Shown here: piece after piece, positions 8,574-17,468 of the stretch
Numbering within the stretch: position 1 is the first letter of the stretch
Layout of the letters: every line of letters starts with the position of its first letter
NCBI GenBank assembly: GCA_019307745.1
Contig: JAFDJA010000010.1
Location: 1-48,335, forward strand
Direction of reading: 5' to 3'
Length of the DNA stretch: 48,335 nt
DNA from: Deltaproteobacteria bacterium
Lineage (GTDB): Bacteria > Desulfobacterota > DSM-4660 > Desulfatiglandales > HGW-15
Notes under the pieces: model-generated
Seen by the model: only the letters and a program-made list of their open reading frames with translations
Database searches by the model: none
Told to the model about the DNA's origin: nothing
Program-made: the position numbers and the translations under genes

Positions 8574-9843
8574 TTAATCTGTCAAGGGCCTGCTCCAGGT
8601 CCTCACGTATATCCTCATACGCCTCAATACCCACAGAGAGCCTGATCATGTCAGGTGTTATGGACAGGGCGGCCTTTTTCTCCTTGTCAAAAGATATATA
8701 CTGGGATGAGAAAGGGTGAATCACCAGACTCTTACAATCTCCCAGGTTGGCGAGATGGTATATGAGCCTCAGACTGTTTATGAATCGAAAGCACTCTTCC
8801 TGGTCCTTCAGACCGAAAGAGATCATGGCTCCGTAGCCCTTCCTGTTAAACAGCCTTGTTGCCGTATTATGGGAGGGGTGATCTTCAAGGCCTGCATAAT
8901 TTATCCATTTGACTTCCGGTCTGGCTTTTAAAAATTGTGCCACCTTAGAAGTATTCTCCAGATGTCTTTCCATCCGAAGGGCTAATGTGTCAATCCCTAT
9001 CATAGTGAGATATGAGTGAAACGGGGCCTGGGTCGTACCAAAGTTGATATGGTGTTCACGCCAGACCTTGTCCATGTACGCCAGGTCCCCTTTCCTGTCA
9101 ATAAAGGGCTTGAAGTCCGGAAAACGATCCCCATTCCATGGGAATTTACCGCTGTCAATTACCATGCCTCCTGTGGCTGCGCCATGTCCGCTGAGGTATT
9201 TTGTAGTGGAATGGATCACCACGTCAGCGCCTTGCTCTATCGGCCTGCAGAGATAGGGAGATGCGAGTGTATTATCAACAAGGAGGGGCAGTCCGTGTTC
9301 ATGGGCTATTTTCCCTGCAATGCCGAGATCAGGTACGTCCATCTTGGGATTGCCTATGGTCTCCAGATAGATAAACCGGGTTTTATCATTAATTGCATTT
9401 TTCAGGGCATCCATATCACTGGATTCCACAAACCTTGCAGTGATTCCATATTTCTTGAAAATATTTGCAAACAGGAGATAGGTTGACATAAAAAGTGAGT
9501 TTCCTGTCACAAATTCATCACCAGACCTGAGAAGGGCCATACAGGCATTTGTGACCGCTGCCATTCCCGATGACATGGTTACTGCCCCCATCCCTCCTTC
9601 CAGTGAGGATATCTTTTCCTCAAGGACTCGATTTGTTGGGTTTGTCAATCTCATATAGATGTGATCCTTGGTTTTGCCCGCAAATGTCCGGCTGAGATTT
9701 TCTGCAGTCGCATGTACATGGGACGCGGATTGATAAATGGGAGGAAGTGTTGCCCCCTCCCATTCCTCTGGTTTCTGCCCCTCATGTATGACCCTTGTGT
9801 TGAATCTGTAATTTTCTGTAAGTTTCACGTTATTCACCCCCAT
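8566..9843 (-). CDS. metY: O-acetylhomoserine sulfhydrylase
   Basis: The 425-aa Cys/Met-metabolism PLP enzyme makes homocysteine directly from O-acetylhomoserine and sulfide, or uses methanethiol to make methionine. The PLP lysine is K215 in HSTTKYLSGHG, and YMRLTNPTNRVLEEK is the conserved N-terminal block. Its length fits MetY rather than the shorter cystathionine gamma-synthases. The start is uncertain: the ATG at 9843 has little ribosome-site signal, whereas a GTG at 9828 follows GGGGGTGA at good spacing. It lies 17 bp after the XRE regulator gene and overlaps metX, so regulator and met genes are probably cotranscribed. Confidence 0.94.
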   Translation of the reverse strand: MGVNNVKLTENYRFNTRVIHEGQKPEEWEGATLPPIYQSASHVHATAENLSRTFAGKTKDHIYMRLTNPTNRVLEEKISSLEGGMGAVTMSSGMAAVTNACMALLRSGDEFVTGNSLFMSTYLLFANIFKKYGITARFVESSDMDALKNAINDKTRFIYLETIGNPKMDVPDLGIAGKIAHEHGLPLLVDNTLASPYLCRPIEQGADVVIHSTTKYLSGHGAATGGMVIDSGKFPWNGDRFPDFKPFIDRKGDLAYMDKVWREHHINFGTTQAPFHSYLTMIGIDTLALRMERHLENTSKVAQFLKARPEVKWINYAGLEDHPSHNTATRLFNRKGYGAMISFGLKDQEECFRFINSLRLIYHLANLGDCKSLVIHPFSSQYISFDKEKKAALSITPDMIRLSVGIEAYEDIREDLEQALDRLNE

Positions 9844-9860
9844 ATATTAAAACGGCTCTT

Positions 9861-10250
9861 TTAATAAACTATATCCTTTAATGCCAGGGCCAGGACCTCG
9901 CACTTTCTGCAAATTTTTATTTTATCTTTCCAGGCCTTATGGGCAATACCGAGGCAGATCGTTCCATTAATAAACCAGCATAGATTCCCTGTATTGAATT
10001 CCCAAGCGGGGCATCTTTCTCTCATCTCCTCAGGACAATTCTTTATATCCCAGCAATTCTGAAGGAGTTGACCATTGGACTGGAAGCTGCAGAGAAGAAA
10101 AAGCATCTGTCGTCCGATATGGGCAGGGATGGACCGCCATCCCTGTTCATAACTGTGAACTGCTTTTAAAGATATGCCAAGCAGCTCAGCCATCTGGGAC
10201 TGGGTTTTTTTTAATTTCTTGCGGAAAGTAATAAATTCCTTGTTTTTCAT
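9861..10250 (-). CDS. XRE-family regulator with cysteine-rich (two-CW-like) sensor tail
   Basis: The 129-aa protein has an XRE helix-turn-helix at residues about 10-45 (KTQSQMAELLGISLKAVHSYEQG). A C-terminal segment carries eight cysteines at residues 54, 66, 72, 80, 91, 99, 114 and 117, including two Cys-Trp pairs and a final CRKC. The pattern resembles the 'two-CW' domain. Such a tail could bind an Fe-S cluster or a metal; this is inference. The ATG at 10250 after AGGGA is preferred over a TTG at 10274. The gene sits between metY and the divergent nifU, and the intervening region has a three-part operator, so it is a good candidate for an autoregulated repressor of both units. Confidence 0.8.
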   Translation of the reverse strand: MKNKEFITFRKKLKKTQSQMAELLGISLKAVHSYEQGWRSIPAHIGRQMLFLLCSFQSNGQLLQNCWDIKNCPEEMRERCPAWEFNTGNLCWFINGTICLGIAHKAWKDKIKICRKCEVLALALKDIVY

Positions 10251-10284
10251 GGGATCCCTATATATCTTGATCAAATATTTTATG

Positions 10285-10336
10285 TTGAAAAATTATATCA
10301 CATTGTAGTATTATATTAATACCACGGTGTGGTATT
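10285..10336 (+). promoter_or_regulatory. nifU promoter overlaid by three operator half-sites
   Basis: A sigma-70-like promoter is visible: TTGAAA (10285-10290), an 18-bp spacer and TATTAT (10309-10314). Over and after the -10 lie three half-sites of alternating orientation: GTAGTATTA (10305-10313), TAATACCAC (10317-10325) and GTGGTATT (10329-10336), each pair separated by 3 bp. The last two form a perfect 8-bp palindrome. A minus-strand TATAAT at 10292-10297 is a candidate -10 for the regulator gene, which would place the same sites near its -35. The geometry suits a repressor that controls both directions. Confidence 0.7.
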
Positions 10337-10367
10337 GAAGTGCAATAAAAAAATAGATGGAGAGATT

Positions 10368-11216
10368 ATGTGGGAATATACGGATAAAGTAAAAGACCAT
10401 TTCATGAATCCCCGTAATGTAGGAGTCATTGAAGATGCGGACGGGATCGGAGAAGTTGGATCCATTGCCTGTGGAGACGCACTCAAACTTACATTCAAGC
10501 TTGGTGACCAGGAGAGGATTAGGGATGCCAAATTTCAGACCTTTGGCTGCGCCAGTGCCATAGCATCTTCATCCGCTCTTACTGAGATGCTCAAGGGGAT
10601 GCCCCTGGAAGATGCGGAAAAAGTCACAAACGATGATATATCTCAATACCTGGGAGGGCTCCCAAAGGAGAAAATGCACTGCTCAGTTATGGGGCGGGAT
10701 GCACTTAAAGTGGCGATCGACTATTACCGTTGTGAACCGGAAAAGAAGAAGGAAGGGGAGATCGTGTGCGAGTGTTTTGGGGTTACTGATATTGAGATAA
10801 AAAATGCTATTTCAGAAAACAGCCTCTCTTCTGTCAAGGATATAACCGACTATATAAAGGCAGGTGGGGGGTGTGGTAAATGTCATGACAGGATTCAGGA
10901 GATTATTGATTCTGCCAACGGGAAGGAGATTATCAAGGAGAAAGATCGTGCCAAAATGACGAATATACAAAAGATACGATTGATTGAAGATGTATTTGAG
11001 CAGGAGATTAAACCAGCGCTCAAGAAGGATGGTGGCGATATTGAACTTATTGACCTGGATGGAAACAGGATTTATGTAAAGCTGCGCGGATCATGTGCCA
11101 ACTGCAAAACCTCACAGATTACACTCAAGAACTTTATCGAACAAAAGGTGCAGGAGCTGGTATCACCGGAACTGACTGTTATAGAGGAAAATGAAGATGA
11201 AAACCGTTTATGTTGA
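10368..11216 (+). CDS. nifU: NifU-type Fe-S cluster scaffold (three-domain)
   Basis: The 282-aa protein is a full-length NifU. The N-terminal IscU-like scaffold has C35, C61 and C105. A central BFD-like [2Fe-2S] domain has C134, C136, C169 and C172 (CECFGV and GGCGKC). A C-terminal Nfu domain carries CANC at 243-246. It assembles clusters from sulfur supplied by NifS and passes them to target proteins. The ATG at 10368 follows GGAGA and starts the conserved MWEYTDKVKDHFMNPRNVG sequence; an upstream in-frame codon falls inside the operator. No nitrogenase gene is nearby, so this is likely the general Fe-S system of an anaerobe rather than nitrogenase-specific. Confidence 0.95.
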   Translation: MWEYTDKVKDHFMNPRNVGVIEDADGIGEVGSIACGDALKLTFKLGDQERIRDAKFQTFGCASAIASSSALTEMLKGMPLEDAEKVTNDDISQYLGGLPKEKMHCSVMGRDALKVAIDYYRCEPEKKKEGEIVCECFGVTDIEIKNAISENSLSSVKDITDYIKAGGGCGKCHDRIQEIIDSANGKEIIKEKDRAKMTNIQKIRLIEDVFEQEIKPALKKDGGDIELIDLDGNRIYVKLRGSCANCKTSQITLKNFIEQKVQELVSPELTVIEENEDENRLC

Positions 11217-12375
11217 TAATAATGCGACTACACAGGTGGCCCAGGAAGTCCTGGAGGTTATGCTCCCCTATTTCAAGGGGCGTTATGGCAATCCCTCGAG
11301 CATGCACTCCTTTGGAGGGAACATTAGCAGAGATATAAAAAAGGCAAGGGAGCAGGTCGCGGCCATGATTAACGCTTCTCCTTCAGAAATCATGTTTACC
11401 AGCTGCGGTACAGAGAGTGATAATACGGCGATCCTTTCCGCCATACACTCGGCCCCTGACAAAAAACATATAATTACCACCAGGGTTGAACATCCTGCCA
11501 TCAAGAATCTGTGTGAACATCTTTCAGGGCAGGGGTATCGAACAACCTTTGTGCCTGTTGATAATAAGGGGAGGCTTGATCTGGATTTTCTGTATAACTG
11601 CCTCACCGATGACACGGTCATAGTGAGTGTAATGTGGGCCAATAATGAGACTGGTGTGCTCTTTCCAATAGAGGAAATATCCCGGGTCATGGCAGAAAAA
11701 AAGATATTTTTCCATACTGACGCGGTGCAGGCGGCCGGGAAGGTCCCAATAGATGTCCAGAAGGTCAGGGCCAATATGCTTTCCATATCCGGTCACAAGA
11801 TTCACGCGCCCAAAGGGATTGGCGCCCTATTTATCCGAAAAGGCACCAGGTTCTCTCCGTTTCTCATAGGCGGTCACCAGGAGAATGGCCGCAGGGGTGG
11901 GACAGAGAACGTGGCATCCATTGCAGGCCTGGGAAAGGCGACTGAATTGGCAGTCCAGCACCTGGAAGAGGAGACCGTTGAGGTATCCAGGCTCCGTGAC
12001 AGGCTTGAGGCCGCCCTTGTTAGAGATGTCCCGAGCGCTATCATAAACGGGGACAGAGAAAATCGTCTTCCAGGCACAACAAATATCAGTTTTGAATATA
12101 TAGAAGGAGAGGCCATACTCCTGATGATGAACGAGCTTGGCATCTGCGCCTCTTCCGGGTCCGCATGTACATCAGGTTCACTTGAACCGTCCCATGTACT
12201 CCGTGCCATGGGAGTACCCTATACCGCGGCACACGGCTCAATCCGCTTCAGCCTCAGCAGGTATAATACGGCTGAAGAAGTTGACTATATAATTGATAAT
12301 TTACCGCCTGTTATTGCCCGCCTGAGAAATATGTCGCCGTTCTGGAAGGGGCAGCAGGTGGCAGCAAAGGCGTGA
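11197..12375 (+). CDS. nifS: NifS-type cysteine desulfurase
   Basis: The 392-aa class V aminotransferase-fold enzyme removes sulfur from cysteine as a persulfide for cluster assembly. K201 in ISGHKIHAPKG binds PLP, and the catalytic cysteine is C324 in SSGSACTSGSLEPSH, the NifS/IscS group I signature. The gene overlaps the end of nifU. The ATG at 11197 has better spacing from GAGG than the one at 11191. It consumes cysteine, the product of the divergently transcribed cysE-cysK pair, which makes shared control sensible. Confidence 0.95.
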   Translation: MKTVYVDNNATTQVAQEVLEVMLPYFKGRYGNPSSMHSFGGNISRDIKKAREQVAAMINASPSEIMFTSCGTESDNTAILSAIHSAPDKKHIITTRVEHPAIKNLCEHLSGQGYRTTFVPVDNKGRLDLDFLYNCLTDDTVIVSVMWANNETGVLFPIEEISRVMAEKKIFFHTDAVQAAGKVPIDVQKVRANMLSISGHKIHAPKGIGALFIRKGTRFSPFLIGGHQENGRRGGTENVASIAGLGKATELAVQHLEEETVEVSRLRDRLEAALVRDVPSAIINGDRENRLPGTTNISFEYIEGEAILLMMNELGICASSGSACTSGSLEPSHVLRAMGVPYTAAHGSIRFSLSRYNTAEEVDYIIDNLPPVIARLRNMSPFWKGQQVAAKA

Positions 12376-12407
12376 AGAAAAGTTTTTAAGGAGTATCGCA
12401 GACAGCT

Positions 12408-12890
12408 ATGACCAGACAGAGAGCAGCCGCCATCCTGATGATTCTTATATTATGCCTTAATCCTTTTGGGATCAGTACGTGTTTCGGATTATGCGGCTGC
12501 TGCGATACTATTGCGTCATGTGGTAATGGCGCCCCTGATATGGACATGGCCCCGCAAAAGGAGACCGGTTCTCCTGCCATGGACTGCTGCGGTACTGGAA
12601 AACAGGAAACCCCTTCCTCCGCAATATCTGATAGCAGGGCCTTCTTATTTAACAACTCTGGTGATGTATTATCCTCCATATGCGGATGTGAAACCCTTCT
12701 TGCCCAATCATCCCAGGTTGTCTCTGCAGGCAGATATCCACAGTGCAATCCTTTACAGATATATCCGGGTGTTAATGAAATTATATGCAATCCTTTTTCG
12801 CGTCCATCCCCAAGACATATCACCAAAAATGAAATCATGAAGTTTTGTAAATCTTCTATCTACCTTATAAACAACACCTTTCTTTGTTAG
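12408..12890 (+). CDS. Exported cysteine-rich protein of unknown function
   Basis: I do not recognise this 160-aa protein. It starts with a clear signal peptide (hydrophobic residues about 6-24 ending near STCFG) and then carries many cysteines, including CGCC, DCC and CGC, with an MDMAP stretch. The Cys/Met content and its position just ahead of a copper/silver-type efflux operon suggest a periplasmic metal-binding role, but this is inference. Other open frames overlap it on both strands; this one is preferred because of the signal peptide, the orientation and an AAGGAG upstream, although the spacing of about 14 bases is long. It begins 33 bp after nifS. Confidence 0.55.
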   Translation: MTRQRAAAILMILILCLNPFGISTCFGLCGCCDTIASCGNGAPDMDMAPQKETGSPAMDCCGTGKQETPSSAISDSRAFLFNNSGDVLSSICGCETLLAQSSQVVSAGRYPQCNPLQIYPGVNEIICNPFSRPSPRHITKNEIMKFCKSSIYLINNTFLC

Positions 12891-13024
12891 ACCTGTTCTT
12901 TTGAATTTTTTTTCAGTATAATTTAAACCCCGATTTTTGAATATTCTGTTTGTACTTTCAGTGTCATAAGCTGGTACGACTTTTGCTTTTTCAGATCTTT
13001 TGTATTGAAAGGAGAAGAGCGGCT

Positions 13025-14392
13025 ATGAGTAAGATAGTATTATTGCTGATATGGTTGTTGGGTGTGCTAGTATTGCAGCCATTTCCAGGACATGTCTCTG
13101 CCTCAGGGGCAATAGACCTCAATGAGCTGGACGCAAGGATTGCTGAGGGCGTAACAATTGAGGATCTGGTTGCGTATGCCATAGAGATGAATCCTGGTAT
13201 TAAGGGCTCAATCGAGGCGCACAGGTCTGCCAAACAGGGAGAAACCCTTGCCTCGGCCCTTCCTGATCCCCAGTTCATGATCAGCTACTTTCCTGAACCT
13301 GTTGAGACCAGACTTGGCCCCCAGGACTGGACTGCAAACCTGACCCAGATGATCCCGTTTCCCACAAAGCTGTCCAAGGCAGGAAAGGTTGCAGAGGCAA
13401 ATACCAGGATCGCTTCCCTTAACCGGGACAAGGCTGTAAGGGATGTGACAGCGGCTATTAAGGAGTCGTTTTATGAGCTCTATTATATCCGTGAGGCAAG
13501 ACAGGTTGCCGGGCATAACATGGAGCTTATAGATCATCTTCGAAAGGTGGCAGAGACATCCTACGCGCAGGATCGAACAATCCTCATGGATGTTATTAAG
13601 GCACAGTCCCAGACCGCACAGATACAGTACGATATCCTGCTCCTTGATGAATTGGAGCAGACAGAGCTGGTCAGGCTGAATGGACTCCTGAACCGTGCGC
13701 CTGATACCCCAATAGGGGAGCTCAAGGATATCCTGTTTCCGCCGCTCCTTTTGACCCTTGATGAGCTATATGGTCTTGCAGAGTCCTATCAGCAGGAGAT
13801 ACAGATATCTAATACTCAGATTCAAAGGGCGGATTTGAAACTGGACCTCGCAAAGGCAAACAATATGCCGGATTTTCGTATAGGGCTTTTCTATTCATCC
13901 ATTGGTAATCCGGATGTGCCCAAGCCACCTGATGATGCGGGCCGGGACGCAATAGGTATCCAGGCGGGCATTTCTATCCCCTTGTGGATTGGTAAAAACA
14001 GCAGCAGGACAGAGGGTGCCAGGGCCGATTTCAACAAACAAAAGTCAGCAAGACAGGCCCGACTTAATGAGACACGTACCAACCTTTCCAGTCTTTATTT
14101 CAGACTCCAGAACTCCAGACGATTAATGACTCTGTACAGGGAGGAGCTCCTGCCCCAGGCAGCCAGGTCCATAGAGCTCGCTGAAACCTGGTTCAGACAG
14201 GGTGAGGGCAGCTTTTCTGATTTTGTTGAGGCACAGTCTGTATTGTATAATTTTCAGCTGTCTGTTGCCAGGGCCAGCGCTGACTACGGCAAGTATCTTG
14301 CCCGTTTGGAGAAGCTTACCGGTTGCAGTCTCACTGGGGAGCAGGCAAACCTGTCAGTATCAGAAGAAAATCATGAGGAGGCTGAATCATGA
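13025..14392 (+). CDS. TolC-family outer membrane efflux protein (first of two)
   Basis: The 455-aa protein has a signal peptide and the TolC-family layout of two homologous halves rich in long helices, with GIQAGISIPLWIGKNSSRTEGARADF in the second half. It should trimerise as an outer-membrane channel for the CusBA-type pump encoded downstream. The ATG at 13025 is preceded by AAAGGAG; an in-frame codon 75 bp upstream lacks one. Its end overlaps the next TolC-family gene by 4 bp (ATGA), so the two are translationally coupled. It most resembles CusC/CzcC-type channels. Confidence 0.9.
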   Translation: MSKIVLLLIWLLGVLVLQPFPGHVSASGAIDLNELDARIAEGVTIEDLVAYAIEMNPGIKGSIEAHRSAKQGETLASALPDPQFMISYFPEPVETRLGPQDWTANLTQMIPFPTKLSKAGKVAEANTRIASLNRDKAVRDVTAAIKESFYELYYIREARQVAGHNMELIDHLRKVAETSYAQDRTILMDVIKAQSQTAQIQYDILLLDELEQTELVRLNGLLNRAPDTPIGELKDILFPPLLLTLDELYGLAESYQQEIQISNTQIQRADLKLDLAKANNMPDFRIGLFYSSIGNPDVPKPPDDAGRDAIGIQAGISIPLWIGKNSSRTEGARADFNKQKSARQARLNETRTNLSSLYFRLQNSRRLMTLYREELLPQAARSIELAETWFRQGEGSFSDFVEAQSVLYNFQLSVARASADYGKYLARLEKLTGCSLTGEQANLSVSEENHEEAES

Positions 14393-15891
14393 AAAGAGAT
14401 ATCTTTCTTATAACAGTATGGTTTTTCCTGTTATCAACTCAGGTTTTTTCACAAGGACTGGAGCAGCAGGATGAGGCAGTTTCCGCCCATGGTCCTGATA
14501 CCCCGTACCAGGGGTATCTCGAGGAAAAAGGGCAGATCATGAAGATCATTCAAGACCTTGAGACGACTGCCGAAAAAAGAGCTGAGGATTCCCTTTTATT
14601 GGGTGTTGATCCATCAGTAATTGATGGGTTGAGGTCCACTGCGGAACATGATGACAGGACTCAGGATCTGCTTGCCGACGGCTTTTCCGTGGAGGAACTG
14701 GAGGTTTTAACACTCCTGAGGAATCCCAATATAAGGGCCAATGAAAAGAGGCTTCAGGCAGCCCGGGAAAGTCTCAGCCAGGTATGGAATCTTGATGAGA
14801 TACTGCTTCAGTATTCCGCCTTTACAGAAGGTAAGATGAACGACATAGGCCCCATGAAAGGAAAGGATGCCATAGCCAAGAAGTTTCCTTTTCCCGGACT
14901 GCTTTCTCTAAAAGGAGAGGTGGCCCTGAAGGAAATCGAGGCCGCCGGTATCAGGCTTGAGATTGCCATACGGGATGCTATTGCCTCAGTGAAAAAATCC
15001 TTCTGGGACTTCAGGTTTGTTCTTAAGGCCCGGGCCATCACACAAGAGACCCTTGAACTCCTTGAAAACCTGGAAAATGTTGCTACGGCACGCTATAAAT
15101 CCGGCAGGAGCAGTTATCAGGATGTCATAAAGATCAACATTCAAAAGGAGATACTCAAGGAATCCCTGATTACTCTCAATGAAAAGGAGCTTAACTTTAA
15201 GGCCCGGATTATTGAGTTGATTGATCTGCCAGGAGGTACAGCAATCGGTTCTCCATCAGATATAGTTCCTAAGGGTGAGCTTAAGGCCCAGGAAGTGTTA
15301 TATACACTGGCAAGAGACAACCGCCAGGAGATAAGGCTTAAAAAGGCATTCATAGGAAAGATGGAACGGATGATCGAAATGTCAGAGACCATGGTCTTTC
15401 CATCATATTCCATGGGCCTTTCTCAATATGATGATGAGGCAGTAACAAGGGTGGGTTCCCACGCTATGAAGCCAACTTTTTCTACTTCCACCAACGCGTC
15501 AATGGGTGCGGGCCTCCCCAGGATGCCATGGTACGGAATCAATGACGCCTATATCCGCCAGACAAGGCAGAAACTTGAGGCTCTAAGGGATGATCTGGAT
15601 CAGATCAAACTCACAACCAACACCATGGTAAGAAAAAAGTGGTTTGACGCGGACAAGGCAAGACGGGAAGCTGCCTTGTATTCGGACAGGATTATAGTGC
15701 TTTCCGAATCCGCCTTGAATGTCTCCACAAGGGGATATGAGTCCGGCAAGGTGTCGTTTAGCGATGTGATCAGCTCCTATTTGACATGGCTGAATGCGAA
15801 CATGACCATGGAGAGGAAGATAAGTGATGTGGCCATTGCAGACGCGGAACTGATAAGGGTTGTTGGGGATTCTGAGATTTATGAGAATTGA
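14389..15891 (+). CDS. TolC-family outer membrane efflux protein (second of two)
   Basis: The 500-aa protein has a signal peptide, an acidic N-terminal extension of about 85 residues, and then the TolC-family helical halves, with repeated features such as VATARYKSGRSSYQDV and VSTRGYESGKVSFSDVIS at equivalent positions. A GAGGAGG ribosome site precedes the ATG. It differs clearly from the preceding TolC-family gene, so this is not a recent duplication. Two outer-membrane factors ahead of one RND pump is unusual. One may serve another transporter, or the pair may form a mixed channel. Confidence 0.88.
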   Translation: MKRDIFLITVWFFLLSTQVFSQGLEQQDEAVSAHGPDTPYQGYLEEKGQIMKIIQDLETTAEKRAEDSLLLGVDPSVIDGLRSTAEHDDRTQDLLADGFSVEELEVLTLLRNPNIRANEKRLQAARESLSQVWNLDEILLQYSAFTEGKMNDIGPMKGKDAIAKKFPFPGLLSLKGEVALKEIEAAGIRLEIAIRDAIASVKKSFWDFRFVLKARAITQETLELLENLENVATARYKSGRSSYQDVIKINIQKEILKESLITLNEKELNFKARIIELIDLPGGTAIGSPSDIVPKGELKAQEVLYTLARDNRQEIRLKKAFIGKMERMIEMSETMVFPSYSMGLSQYDDEAVTRVGSHAMKPTFSTSTNASMGAGLPRMPWYGINDAYIRQTRQKLEALRDDLDQIKLTTNTMVRKKWFDADKARREAALYSDRIIVLSESALNVSTRGYESGKVSFSDVISSYLTWLNANMTMERKISDVAIADAELIRVVGDSEIYEN

Positions 15892-15972
15892 TCTTACCCT
15901 TCAAAAGGAGACCGCATAGTACTGGACAGACAGGGATAAAATCAGGACAACCATTCATAATGGAGTGTTAAG

Positions 15973-17460
15973 ATGAATAAGATAAATGATGATACCAGGC
16001 GCAGGAGACCCCTGATCCGTATTGGGGTGATTGTTATAATGGTCATTATACTGGCAGGAGGGGCGGGATACTATCTGGGCACAATGGGGCAGCACACAGC
16101 CCATATAGACAGTGGTGCAGCCCTAGATGGATCAGGTCATGAGCATGATGAAACAACACTGTATACATGCGGGATGCACCCCTGGATATTAACTGAGGAG
16201 CCTGGTACCTGCCCCATATGTGGGATGGCGCTTGTACCCAAGCGGGATGATGAAATTGAGGAGGCAGATGCCGGTGAACGAGAGATCCTTTACTGGCGCG
16301 CGCCCATGAATCCCCAGGAGATATATGACTCCCCTGGAAAGAGCGCCATGGGTATGGATTTGGTACCGGTTTATGAAGATGAGGTCATAGGTGGTGTTCA
16401 GGTAAAAATCGATCCGGTTACACAGCAGAACATGGGGATACGGACTGCTAAAGTTGAGAGAGGGCCTCTGACCCATACTATCAGGTCATATGGCCATGTG
16501 ACATATGATGAGACCAGTATGGGCCAGATCAGCACCAAGATCAGCGGGTGGATAGAGACCCTGTATGTGGACTTTACCGGCCAGGCAGTGCAAAAGGGTG
16601 AGCCCCTTTTAAAGATATATTCACCTGATCTTGTGGCTGCGCAGGAGGAGTATCTTGAGGCCCTAAAGGGCAGCTCCCAGGGAAGGAGCAGTGGTCTTTT
16701 CTCATCCTCGCGACGTCGTCTCGAGTATTTTGATGTGGATGAAGAGGAGATCAGGGAGCTTGAAACGTCCGGAGAGGTGAAAAAAAATATTCTGATACGT
16801 TCCCCATTTACCGGCGTGGTAATGGAAAAGAAGGCGGTTGCCGGAGGATATGTCAAGGCTGGCGCTGTCCTATACCATATTGTTGATCTTTCCAATGTGT
16901 GGGTGGAGGCCCACATCTATGAGTATGATCTGCCCCTGATATCAGTGGGACTTGAGGCAGAGATGTCTCTTCCGTATCTGCCCGGAAAGGTCTACAAGGG
17001 CAGGGTATCTTATATCTATCCGTATTTGCAGAAAAAGACCAGGGACGTGGTGATACGCCTGGAATTTGAAAACAGGGATGGCGGATTAAAACCGGATATG
17101 TATGCGGATGTATATATTAAGACCTCTCCAGGGGATCAGGGGCTCTATATACCAACAGAGGCAATAGTCAGATCAGGGGAGAGAAACATTGCTTTTATTG
17201 CTAGAGAGGGAGGGAAGTTTACACCAAGGGAGGTGACCCTCGGTATCTCCCTGGATGGAGGCAATACCCAGATTCTGAGTGGCCTTGTGGCCGGAGAAAC
17301 TATTGTTACATCCGGGCAGTTCATGCTGGACTCCGAATCAAAACTCAAAGAGGCAGTTCAGAAGATGATGGAGATGAAGGAAGGGCCTGCTGTGTCAGAT
17401 CAAGCAGATGATTTCTTCAATGGCATGAATATGGATGATCTGTTTTCAGACATGGAGTGA
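15973..17460 (+). CDS. cusB: CusB-like RND efflux adaptor with heavy-metal-binding domains
   Basis: The 495-aa membrane-fusion protein has an N-terminal membrane helix (about residues 15-37). A heavy-metal-binding domain follows (YTCGMHPWI...GTCPICGMALVP). A second copy has lost its cysteines (RAPMNPQEI...KSAMGMDLVP). After that come the usual lipoyl-like, hairpin and beta-barrel parts. Adaptors of this type bind Cu(I)/Ag(I) with methionines and link the inner-membrane pump to the outer-membrane channel. The C-terminus ends in a Met/Asp-rich stretch (FFNGMNMDDLFSDME). It lies between the TolC pair and the pump gene, with 8 bp to the preferred pump start. Confidence 0.92.
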   Translation: MNKINDDTRRRRPLIRIGVIVIMVIILAGGAGYYLGTMGQHTAHIDSGAALDGSGHEHDETTLYTCGMHPWILTEEPGTCPICGMALVPKRDDEIEEADAGEREILYWRAPMNPQEIYDSPGKSAMGMDLVPVYEDEVIGGVQVKIDPVTQQNMGIRTAKVERGPLTHTIRSYGHVTYDETSMGQISTKISGWIETLYVDFTGQAVQKGEPLLKIYSPDLVAAQEEYLEALKGSSQGRSSGLFSSSRRRLEYFDVDEEEIRELETSGEVKKNILIRSPFTGVVMEKKAVAGGYVKAGAVLYHIVDLSNVWVEAHIYEYDLPLISVGLEAEMSLPYLPGKVYKGRVSYIYPYLQKKTRDVVIRLEFENRDGGLKPDMYADVYIKTSPGDQGLYIPTEAIVRSGERNIAFIAREGGKFTPREVTLGISLDGGNTQILSGLVAGETIVTSGQFMLDSESKLKEAVQKMMEMKEGPAVSDQADDFFNGMNMDDLFSDME

Positions 17461-17468
17461 TTAATATC

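Noticed and set aside
10368-12375. nifUS as part of a nitrogen-fixation cluster
   Set aside because: No nitrogenase or maturation gene is present; anaerobes often use NifUS-type proteins for general Fe-S assembly.
12386-12838. Alternative open frames on both strands over the Cys-rich protein gene
   Set aside because: Only the frame at 12408 has a signal peptide and fits the operon direction; the others lack recognisable features.
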